A stretch of DNA of 64,000 nucleotides, taken from NCBI GenBank assembly GCA_013399875.1, contig VXAZ01006807.1, positions 744,001 to 808,000 on the forward strand, given 5' to 3'. This stretch comes from Gymnorhina tibicen. Lineage: Eukaryota; Chordata; Aves; Passeriformes; Artamidae. A program made the translations under genes and the position numbers. Shown one piece after another: positions 25,701-37,700 of this stretch (positions within the stretch are counted from its first letter, which is position 1; each line of letters begins with the position of its first letter). The notes under the pieces were generated by a model. It had not been told where the DNA came from and did not search any database. It saw nothing but the letters and a program-made list of their open reading frames with translations.

Positions 25701-28700
25701 ACCCCCATATCAGCCTTATTTACTGTTGCATTCTAATATGCTTCAAAAAAATAGTGTTACCTGCTGTGCATCAGCTTCCGATTCAAATGTGATGAACCAA
25801 TTGTCATTATAGGCAAACTCACAGTTGATGAACTTAGGCAAATTGTCTCCTTTGAAAAGTGCTTCAACCTCCTGGGGAAAGTGGTTTGATAAGGAGGTAA
25901 AGGGGGGCGGGGAAGGGGAAGGATGGAGAGAAGAAAACATCAATTTAAAGTGCAAAACTCTGACACTCCCAGAAAGAAAGACAGAAAGCACTGCTGGGCT
26001 TACAAAACAGAACGGAGTAGTTCAGAACACCTGCAGTAGCGCCAGCTCTCTCCCATCTCCCCACTGGAAGGAATTCAAACTAGCACTGTCTAAGGCCATA
26101 CTGCAAGAGAAGTTTAGCTGGGAGCTGTTTAGGCCACAGAGGGACATTTAAACTTGGCATCAAGTGCAGAAAGATGTCTATTTCTCACCTGTCCCCAAAA
26201 CCATGGAGCCACATGAAAACCTGTGCATATGGCATGGGACAGGAAAATCCTACCCTTTCAGCAGAAACCTGAAGATAAGCTTTAACTCAAATGTCTACAG
26301 ATTCATGTATTTGAAATAGGGCTTATGTTACCTCAAAAATAACCAGCTAGTTTCTACACAAAACACACACCCTGGACTTTATATTTGTTTTAATTTATTT
26401 GCATATTTTTTGGCTTTGTCACAGATTTGAAGTGAGTAACATCAAAAGGCAACACAAGTTGGGATGCCTTACAGCATTTTGGAATTTTGCTGCTTAAATA
26501 AAGCCTGACTCTGCTGTGCCAGAAGATATAGGCTGTTAAATCTGGTTAGTTAAGTCTAGATTTTTCCAGTCCAACAAATTTAAATACAATGTATAAAACA
26601 CTTCACTGGAGACCAACTCTTTTGAAAACAAAGCCTCCTTCAGAATGTTGTTGTTGTCAAACACTTAAGAGTGACCATCCAGTGCTAATACAGCCAACCT
26701 GATGAACTGATGACAGCAAAAAAGCAAAAAAAAATCTACAATACTAAAAGCTAGGCAGTCTTTGAAAGGGTACATTTCATTTGGAAAGCTAGAAGTAGCT
26801 ACTATTTTTAAGCTATGTACACAGCATATATCCAATTTCTTCCTTCCAATTCCTTTAAGCATTTTGTTTCATGTTCCTGTTTATTAAGGCCACTTAGTTT
26901 TTTGTTATCAGTTTTTAAACTGCAGTACTTCTAATTTTTGTATGAAGGTTAAGAGGAGCAACTATTCCAGAATCTTTTAATCTTCCTTGTGAAATTAAAT
27001 AGAAGAGAAACTAAAATATATACCCATCATCAAGAATCTGTGCCTTCTCCTCCTTTTTGAAAATTCAAGATGGTTTAATTATGACCCCATAATTTTTTCT
27101 AATACTTCCGTTAGTTAAGAGTCCCTGCTTCATCAGAGTGGCAGTGAGTATCTGTCAAACAATGAAGTTCTCCGGTCTTGCACTCATTCCACAAGCCAGT
27201 GGAGATCCTTAGTGACTTACTGACACCTCTCACCCTCAGCATTATGGAAACGTTTACAAAGCTTTAACTACTTTACTTGAACAAGCTTCAAGGTGCAACA
27301 GTGGCATTTTCTGGTCTAAGACTTATCATCTCTCATCTTTGTCTATATATCCAAGGATCTCAGCACCATGTGCATATAGATAAGACAAAGTCCAATAAAA
27401 TGATGGTATCTCTACCAAAGACAGCACTATCAGTTTCTCAGCTCTCTGCAGAGCTACAGGTTCTACCATAATCTTCTTATGATCAACATGCTTCTACAAA
27501 AAATATTCATTATCCAAACAAACACAATAAACTAAGTTTAAGAAGTGTTGTTAGAAACCAACAGCGTAGTAAGAAATGTGATGTGCTTATTGAAATCTAG
27601 AAGAAATCAAACTTCCAAGTCCTAAGGGGAATATGTTTTTTACTGAACAAGGGAACCCTTACTTCAATGGGAGTAGATTCAGGTACTTCACGTAAAATCA
27701 CAATACAGCGATTCTGATTTGGCCGAACTTTTTCCCCCTTCTCGTCCACTTGAACTAAAGGCAACGCTAGGAGAGAAAAGACAAGAATGCATTTTAGCTG
27801 TCAGCAAATGTAGTAGCTTTGCACTCCAAAAGATGCTGTGAACACAGTTTTACAATGCAGAGCCTCAAATATTTTTGAACATTAAGAAACAAGCAGACAA
27901 AGACTGATGACACTTTCAAACATAAGAAACCAAGAAGACATGTTTCATTATCATGTCCACACTTTTCCAGCCTAGAAAATTCCAATTCATTTGTTTTCTT
28001 CTAAAGCACACAGTTAGTCATGGTTGGTTGGGGTTTTTTTCTTACCTTAGTGGTAATGTCCAGTAGCCTCTTCTGAGAATTTCATCAAAGAAACATAGAA
28101 TATCAGGTTGGATCTCAAAGATCATTTGGTGCAACCTTTCTTGGTAAAAGCACAGTTTAGACAGGATGGCCCAGCACCCTGTCCAGCTGAATCTTTAAAG
28201 TATCCAGTGTTGGGGAATCCACCACTTCCCTGGGGAGATTATTCCAATGACTGATTATTCTCTTTGCAGAAAATTTTCCTCTTGTGTCCAACTGGAATCT
28301 CCCCAGGAGTAACTTGTACCCATCACCCCTCATCTCTACCATCTTTTTATATAAAGGGAGTCTCCATCTTCTTTGCAACATAGTAATAAGGTCTGCCCTG
28401 AGCCTTTTTTTCTCAAGGCTGAACAAACCCAATTCTCTTGGCCTTTCCTCATACAGCAGGCTTCCCGGTCCTCTGATCATCTCTGGGGCCCTTCTCTGGA
28501 TGCAATCTTCTCCTCCACAACCTTTTTGTGGTGTCAGGACCAAAACTGAATACAGTATTCCAGGTGTGACCTAACAAGCTCTGAGTGGAATAATGACTCC
28601 TTTACCTCTGCTGCTCTTACTGATGCAGCCCAGCATGCTGTTGTCTGATTCAGGTCTCTTTCCACAGAGCTTTTCCCTAGCCAGCTAGATCCCAGCCTGT

Positions 28701-31700
28701 GCTGTAGTCCTGAATTATGTTTTCCAAGGTGCAATACCTTACACTGGTTCTATTGAGCTTCATAGGGTTCTTGTTAGTCCACTCCTCAAGCTTATTCAGG
28801 TCTTCCTGGAGAGTGGATCTCCCTTCTGAAGTATCCACTTCCCCACTCAGTTTGGTATCATCGTGCTGTTTGACAGAGGGCAAATATTTTCCTTCTGTTT
28901 CTGTTCATCATTTACATATCTGAAGAACCCTTTCTAGTTTTTGACAAAACTTGTAGTTCTGGCCAAATTCAATCTGAGCTTTTCCATTTCTAACTGCATC
29001 TCTGCACGCCCTGGCAATGTCCTTGTAGCTCTCACCAGGTGTTCATCCACTTTTCCATCTCTGGTATGCCTCTCTCTTGTTTTGAGCAGACTCAGAAGCA
29101 CAGAGTTAAGCCAAGGGGGTCTCTTGATCCGCCTACTTCCCTTACATTTAAAGGGGATGAAATGTTTTTGTGCTTCCAGGAGAGAACTCCCAGCACTAGT
29201 ATAGTTAGCTCCTTTATCCTCCATGGAAACTTCCTACAGAATCCCTCCCAACTGAGCTCTGAGTAAGCTGAAGTTTGCTCTTGCAAAATCTAAAACCTTA
29301 GAAATGCTCAGTGTACTCAGCACGACCCCAAACCCCACAGTTCTGTGACTCCTGCAGCCAAGGCTTCCACTAACTGAGGTATTACAAAGCAGGTTTTCTT
29401 AGTTTCTGAGCAGTGACTCCAGCAGTGCCTCATTCCTGGTCGGCACATCTAACACTTGTATGGGGAAACAGTCCTCTGCACATTCCAGAAACTTGATGGA
29501 TGACATGAGCTGCTGTATTGTTCTTCCAACAAATATCTAAGCCATTGAAATTGACTGTAAGAACCAGGTTTGGCTGACCCAAAGCTTGCTAAAGTGACAC
29601 AAATATTGCTCTGGTGGCCTTATTGTCTTGGTTTAGGTCAGTAGCAGATGCCTACTGTAAGATCCCCCTTGAAACAACCCTCCTGATCTTGACCCACAGG
29701 CACTCTCTAGAGCTTCCACGACTGATGCAGTTGATTTCTATACATTCAAGGGTCTCCTTAAGAGAGTGAGACTCCTCCATCCCTTTTTCCCCACCTGTCT
29801 TTACAGAACAGTCTAGAGACATCCATTGTGATCCTCCAGCCACGAGAGTTGTCCTACCACGTCCCACAACTTAAACTCATTAATTCTTATTTACACAGAT
29901 CATTATTCAATACCTGGAATACAAAGGAGCTTTGGTAAAACTACAGTCCTGTAACTGTGATGGTCTAAGCTGCTTGGGCTACTTAATGCTTTACAAAAAA
30001 TAATGGCATTTTACTGCAATACATTAAGAAAGGAAGAGATTAACAATTCAGATTAATAGTTCTATACCAATAACCAAAATGCTTTCTAGCACTGAGGAAC
30101 TTTTACTTACATCTCAGCACTTCAACAATCAAATCCATATCAGTACTGAGTTTCTTGACATGATCAAGGTTTGCTACTGTCATTATTGGCACATACTGAT
30201 CACTGTCCATCTGTGATATAAGGTACATGTCACTGGCAAGATTTTCTCTGTTGGGAGCAAAAAATAAAAAACAGGGAAATGTCATAGATTAACTTTGTCC
30301 AATAAACTTGAGATAAAAATTCATCACATAATAGAAGGCAGATTCCTTCAGCATTTTTGCTGATTAATGAAAATCATTGGCTTAAACAAAGCTTGCTAAA
30401 TGGCTTAAGTCACTCAGTTTTAATTATGACCAGTAAAGATCACAAAAATTCACCTGATTTGTAATTGCTTGTAACTACTCTCACTTCAAACCAGTGTATT
30501 TGCTGGTTTATGCACTAGGCACAGAGGTTTCACATAACCTTTAAGAGGTACATCAACACAATACTCTGAAATTTGTGTGTTACTTTCCCCAAATTTTCAT
30601 CCTTTCCACTCAGTTTTAAGTAACAACTAAGAAATGTATTAACAAACATCCCAAGTTAGGTACTGGATCTTGTTAGCCATCTCCAGTTTGGTACATTTAG
30701 GTAAATACATACCTAGATAAACAGAATTCCAGTGTCTTTTTCAGTAATTCTCGTAAATCTTCCTGACCTTCTGGCTGCAACTGTTCGTTTCCACCTAATA
30801 ATTAAAATACTTTAGATTAAAATGTAGTTCTGCTATGTCACACAATATCTATTTTAAACAAGCCATCATGTCTATTACCGACTACTAGTAACGAATTTCC
30901 AAATCCAATACATGTTCATTATGTATTGGTTACCAACCACTGAAATTGCATGGCAACACTTTTTAAGACAGAAAAGGCAAAGCATGTCTGAATTTACTTG
31001 TTAACCTCTGTTCTCCAAATACATAAAAATCAAAAGCACTTTTAGAAGAACAGCTAGAAGCACATGTCAGAGTAAATACTGAAGTGTTTTAGCTCGTAGA
31101 TCTGTCTTCCATTCTCAGGAAACAAAACAATTTCTAGCTGATGAAACCCTGACTAATGCAGCTGACTAATATAGCAAGGGAACAATGCAATGGAGGCACT
31201 CCATACTTCTGGCCTCACTCTAAATTACTAACAAATTAATTCAGAGAAGGTTTTCAAAAATGTAGTTATGGAATATCAGCAGATATCAAATCTACTAACA
31301 ACAGATATGTAAAAAATTTACAATCTTTTGGTTAAGAAGGCAAAATTAATTTCTTTCTTATATGTGGAAGTTTAAAAATTATCACATGGAAAACGTGAAC
31401 TTCATGTTCCTTTTAGTTTAGACACAATATACCAATGTCAGTAGAGGGTAAACTCATTGTGTCAGTGGGAGAAGCGTTTAAAGATTAGAAGATTTGTGTG
31501 GCTTTTAGAGATTTATAAAACATTTAGTAGCACATTATTCATGTAAGTATGTATGTAAATGTAAATTAGTTTTTTAAAATTACTTCACACCAACTATTGC
31601 CCTCTATACCCTTCTCTTCACTAACTTTCATCCTTTTATTCAGCTCTCCTTAGCCTTTCTTCTTCCCAAAGCAACTTCTAACTTTCTCCCACCATGTTGT

Positions 31701-34700
31701 CCTTCACGTGTTCTACTCTGATGAAGAGAACACAAACACCTGAGAAATACATGTATCACATTCTAACCCCTATTTCCCTTCCCCGTCTCCTCTTTCTTTC
31801 TTGTTCAAAACCTGGTAAGGAGAAAATTACATGCATTTTTAAAAATAGTTATTTAAAAATGGAAGATCAGATTTCAGACTTGGGACCACGTGTCACTATT
31901 CATCAAGTGGAACAGACCCAACCTGCTGTTCAGCTGTTTACAACACTATCGGACTCATGTTAAAAGTTAATTATTTTGGGCACATAAAGGACATACTGAC
32001 AAGTCCCAACATTAATCTGAAAAATACTGTTCCCTTCTAGAGTGTGAGGTGTCATTAATACAATTTTCTATTTGCCAGCTAGTTATTATTTAATATTCCC
32101 CAATAGTACCCTTAAGTAGAAGTGTCAAAGAGAAATTTCAGTTTTTAAATATAAGCAAAGATGATGCCTCAACTATGTCTGATTTCAGTTGTCTTGATTT
32201 CCAGCTATTATGGATGCTATACTGGTAATTTTAAATACACGTTACAAAACCAGTTAAGCACAATGAATAAGGAACAGACGTCTCGTGAATCTCAAGAAAC
32301 ACCCAGCACATTTTCTTCTCCTTCCCATCCCTCATCTCAGTTCAAGTAGTAATCCTACATGCATCTTGCAGACCTTCTGTCCCATTCAATGAAGTATAAG
32401 CATGGCTGAATCTCTATGCTAGTTTCCAGAAGCTTCTTAAAACATACCATCTGGTACAGACTACAGCTACTAACAGTTGCACTGAAAAAAAAATCCTGGA
32501 AGTTCATTAAATAAGAACGCAAAGAAGTTAAGACTAAAATGTTGCTTATTTTAGCATTTCAAGTACAAAACTGGTCTTTCCACACATTAACATTATTACT
32601 TGAGACACAAACTGTATGTGAATCTCACCTCAGTACCTGACCCAGCTAGAAACAGGCATTTGTTTGATTCTATGCAGAACCTTTCAAGACTTAAACCAGG
32701 AGGAGACTGGTCTCCAAACATGTCTAAGTTTGATTGGAAAAGAGACAGGATTTCCTAGGGTCTGTTTAAAGAATGCATATATTGAACAACGAAAGTCGTA
32801 TAGTTTGGGGAGCTTCTTTGGTGTTTTTAGATCTCACAGCTCAACTCAAAATACATGTTTAGTTTGTTTTTAAACTAAGTCCAAGCACATCTTAGCTTTT
32901 TCTTACCTGTCTGGGTGGTTTCATGCATAGACTCATACTCGGAATGATCGAGAGCCAAAGGGTTCATATCCGTCTGCTCTGAGCCTGGAACAGCTGGGGA
33001 CGGCTCTGGCAGCTCTGTCAGCACTGCATTCTGATGCTTTTTGTCGCCATTGCCGTTGGCATCCAGTCCTGCAGCACAGACCACAAACACACTCAAAAAG
33101 CGTTCTTCCTAATCACAGTAACATCATTGCTACAACTAAATCTGAAATAAAGGTGCCTCCACACTTGCTTTAAATTTTTAACAGAAAATTAAAATTGAGA
33201 CAGTGCTGCACTGAATTTTACCTTCTGCTTGAGCAATAGCTAGAAAGTCTTATTCATACCTTCTTTACAAGAATCTGGAGGCTGGTCAGGTATTTCTTCC
33301 CACGTTTTGCTCACGCTATCATCAGTGGCACCACTTGCTTCCAAGTGTAACATATGATTTCCCCACACCTTTGCATTGGGGTTTAACTCAGAAACCTTGG
33401 TTGACTCCTGCAAAAAGAAATTGATTATGCATTTTGTGTGGATGCACAGCAGGTATCTGGTGCATAGATACATACAGTTTCAAATAACAGTATCAGACTC
33501 AAGATTGTACTGTCCTGTTTTTTAACACCTGAATATATTAACTGAAGTCCCATAATCATTTCAGGTACAAACACGACTGAATTTTCTGCACAGTATTCAT
33601 TGCCCTGATTAAGAACCACCAGAAAAGGCTATCCAAGCAGAGCAAATGACAACAAACATTTCATTCTTTGCCTTTGACAGACTAACTCAGCCTGTACTTG
33701 ACCTAGACCTCAGGCAGTTCTCTAATATACGTCTACTTGATGTTGATTATATTGCTATTGTATCTGTTTCTGCAAACCAATACTAAAAAAAAAAAAAAAA
33801 AAATCAAGAAAATACAGAAGTACAGGGGTTTTTCTGAAATTATATAAATATGTAACAGTTTTAATGAAACATTATGGAAAATTGAAAGCACTAAGATGTG
33901 CATGACAGCCTCTGTCATTACTTTAAGAGGAGGAACAGAACATTAGGACAAAAAGGATGAATAACCAGATCCAGGTAAATCATCTCAAACCAATCTCCTT
34001 TAACTTCAATTGAAAATGGACACATTTAATTATTACATATAGTTATATACAACCATCATATAAATGGTTATATCTGTGCTTCAGAGAGATTCCTCTCTGC
34101 AGTGCAAACATCTACTACAATACTTTTTTATAGCAACGTGAGACAGTTCTCTCTTGTTTTGCTAATATTTGAGCAAAATGCATTGAATTATTCCATACCA
34201 AGGATATATTTGAGGTGTTTTAATATAATTACACTGGGAAAGAATATTGCTCATGATAAGATACACAAGAAAGCTTGTTAAAAATTTGCTTTCTGAATTT
34301 ACAGATGCTAGGAACATTACAGTGTTTAAAGACAGGCACTGCAAAACCCCACGAAGCTTTAAATCTTCTTAAACACGTGCACTCAAATACTTATTATCAC
34401 AGTGCATAGGAAATATATCCAGAAAAAAAAAACCTAAAAAAATTTGACTTAAACACATCTCTGGAATGACATAGTAGACTTACAAAAACTGGAAGTGTTT
34501 GACATAACTACTTGAATAGTAAGGATTCAAAGATGACAGCAAGATCCATCGGTTTCCATTTTTAATATAAGAAGTTCCCCCAGGAGACAGCAAACAGCCT
34601 TGAGTACAATCCACTGCCCACACTGCAAGTGCTGGGCAAGGTCAGAGCAGCTGCTCCAACACAGCCGGTGAGGGGAACAATATCAGGGAAGCTCAGAAGG

Positions 34701-37700
34701 GAAGGAAAAGGAGCAGCAGCTGCTACAGGATGACTTTTGAAGAGTGGGTAAGGCTGGAGGGGACCACTGGAGGTCATCCAGTCCAACCTCCCTGCCTGAG
34801 CAGGGTCCACAATCCTCAGGATTGTATCCGGACAGCTTTGCTTGTTTCTTAGCCCAGCTAGCCAAGATCTAGCCTAGCTCTTTCCTCTCACTTCTCCTGC
34901 AGCCACTCCTTCATACAGCACTAGTCACCTCCAGAAGCGAGCCAAAGATTTCCTAATTGCTACCAAACAAGAATTTCAGGAAATCCACAAGCATTTCTTC
35001 CTATACAAAGAGCCCTAAGAGCAGTTTGCAGAAAGCTTCCTTTCTGCACACTGAAGTGTTTATCTTAAGTTCAGCTGGAACTGAGAATCTGCAATCAAGT
35101 TACTTTGCCAGTGATTAAACTTTCACACAGAGTAAACAATGAAAAAAATCAATATTCAGCAAAATTTTTAACTTCTGCATTCTGTACAGCACTCAGTTTT
35201 GCAAAGGAAAGGGAGTCCTCAGGTTCTAGACAAAATAACAGCTATTTAACTAATAAAACCACAGTTTGACTTGGCTTAGTCAAACTTCTAGGTTCAGCTT
35301 TAAGCGCAAATCACTTCTGCAGAATACTTACAAGTTCATCTTTATTGTGCCATCCCCAAGTACCACCATATTCTGGTGCTAGCAGCTGATACGGGTATGT
35401 TTCCACTGCGTATGAAGCACTTGTTAAGTTTTCAGGTTCATTCGGGAAGTTTTCATTAACTATACATAGTCTGTCATTCTTCATGGTATCATTAGAAGCT
35501 GCATTATTCCATAAAAAGCCCACCAGATATTCACCATTACCAGAAGGAACTGTGTCAGAAAGCTGCTGATTTCTCCAATCAGCATTGCCAGTCTGAAGAT
35601 TGATGAAATGTGACCACATTTCAACGTGGGAATTTTGTCTGTCCAGGTCACAGGAGTGCTCCTGGTCATTTGATCCATCTTCCATCAGATCTAACGCGCA
35701 CTGCACTCTGCCTTGCTGAAATCCTGCTGCACCAGGAGAGGCACTGGGTATTTCATAGGAAGGAGTAGCAGCGTATTTATCTACCTGCTTTGGGTCAACA
35801 CAAACTCCAAGCTCTTTGTTTGAGAAAATCTTGTGATCTGGCTGCATCTGTTCCCAGCTTGTGGTCAAGTCATTCATCTCAGTATTTAATATGTAACTGG
35901 TGTTTTTCAGTTCAGTAGTCTTGGCTTCCAACTGCTTCAAATTCCCCCTGGTAAAAGGTTCTAGATTCCCAGCTGATAAATCAAAACCAGTGAGGTTCTC
36001 CTTTGTGTGGATGCTGACACAGTGGTTTACTTCACCATCCTGAAGATTACATTCGTTTACATCACACATACTTTTTTCATGAGTTTCTGATCTCTCTTCA
36101 GTAAAATGCCCAACAGACACCTGAGTGTTCCCAGCCTCTGGCTCTGGACTGGCACAGTGACACAACTGAGGCTCTTCTGCTGATTTGTCATACTCATGAG
36201 AACGTGCATTTTGACACAATAAAGGCAAAAAGTTATGGTCTTTATTTAAGAGTTTACTGGCATCTTCCAGATTTTTAGTGTCATCTTTTAATTTTCCACT
36301 CTTGTACATACAACTGTCCGTGGCTGCAGGTACAGTGGAGTCAGAGGAAGCATTCTGACTGTCAGCCAAGCCTTTACTGCAATTGAAGATGCTTTTATCA
36401 CAATCAACAATGTTAGCATCCAGATGCTGTTTTACATTTTCTGCCTTGTTATCAAAGGACTCATTTAGCTGACCTGCATATTCTGTCTGTTTTACAGATT
36501 CTACTACATGCCCAGCTATTTTGGCTGACTCAGTCTCTGCACTCCATTGATTTTCCACTGTGTGGAAGGAACATACATCCTGTTGTTCATCTTGTCTACA
36601 GTTCATGTCTATTTTACTCATATTCTCACATTCCACAGACACAGGAGAGACATTGGTTTTGTTATCTGAATTTGAATATTTGCACACTTTATTCCCTGGT
36701 GACTCTTGTGAAACCTGACACTCCAGGCTGTTTTCCTTTAGGAACATTTCATCTGTGCTTGGATTATGTAGTTCATCAGATGTCACAGTGCCATCACTCA
36801 CCCCTGATCTAGTTCTGCTCAGGTTACCAGCTTCCTCAAGCAAGTCACCTTTTAGTTCAGTGGCACACACACAGACATCTTCCTCCATGCCACTGTGGTT
36901 TGCAGCTTCAGATGATGTCTCGATTTCAGTGCAACCCTTAATGTCAGTTTGAAAATCAGAACCTTCCTCCAAGTTTAGCTGCATTTCAGTCATGTTCAAA
37001 GCTTCACAGCTACACAAAATTGTACCTGTGCATTTCTCTCTCTCTTTCAAGGATACTTCAAAACTATTGTGATGTTCACTATAGTCTGGTGCAAATGTTT
37101 GGCTACCACCATATGTTCTTTCAAGTGTTTTCTTTTCCACATTTGAGTTTACTTCACTTTCTGGCTCTAGAAAGCTGACTTCTTCAGCAAGGTTTTCTAC
37201 ATTGTCCATTTCATGTAACTCTAATGATAATTTAAAGTTACCCCCCATGTTCTCTACCACCTGTTTAGTATTTATTTGCTCTACAACACTTGAGGGATGC
37301 CTACTTAAACCAAGTGATACATCAGAATGATTACTTCCCTCAGTTTTTTCTGAATTACATACCCCAGTGTTTAACAATACACTGGAAATACGATCACTGT
37401 GTTTCACCTTTTCTGAGTTAGGGCTGTATTGGTCCTCTCCAGCAGCATCCATAGGCTTTACAGAATCACAAGCTGTATGCAGTGATTCATTCCAACTGAC
37501 AGCACTACCCGTGGTATACACCTCCTTTTGCTGATTCTCAGGGATGATTTCATCCAACACTTTTGCTCTTAAGACATCTGTTACTGTACTGTCAGTATTT
37601 AACCTATGCACCTGACACCTGTCAGTCAATAAGTTATCAAAAGAACATCGGATGTCTAGGCTACAATAGTCCTTTGTATCCTTTTTCTCCATGTTTGATC

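Larger units (their letters stand above)
33408..35331 (-). other. LARP4B: Intron between the giant exon and the PAM2 exon
   Basis: 1.9 kb holding the poly(A) tract at 33784 and the CR1 end at 34715-34850. For the canonical form it is part of a larger 12.3-kb intron from 45702 to 33408. Confidence 0.75.

Noticed and set aside
28157..28543. A 128-codon minus-strand frame as a possible gene
   Set aside because: It is the CR1 reverse transcriptase end ([19 protein letters not shown] and similar), part of a decayed LINE.
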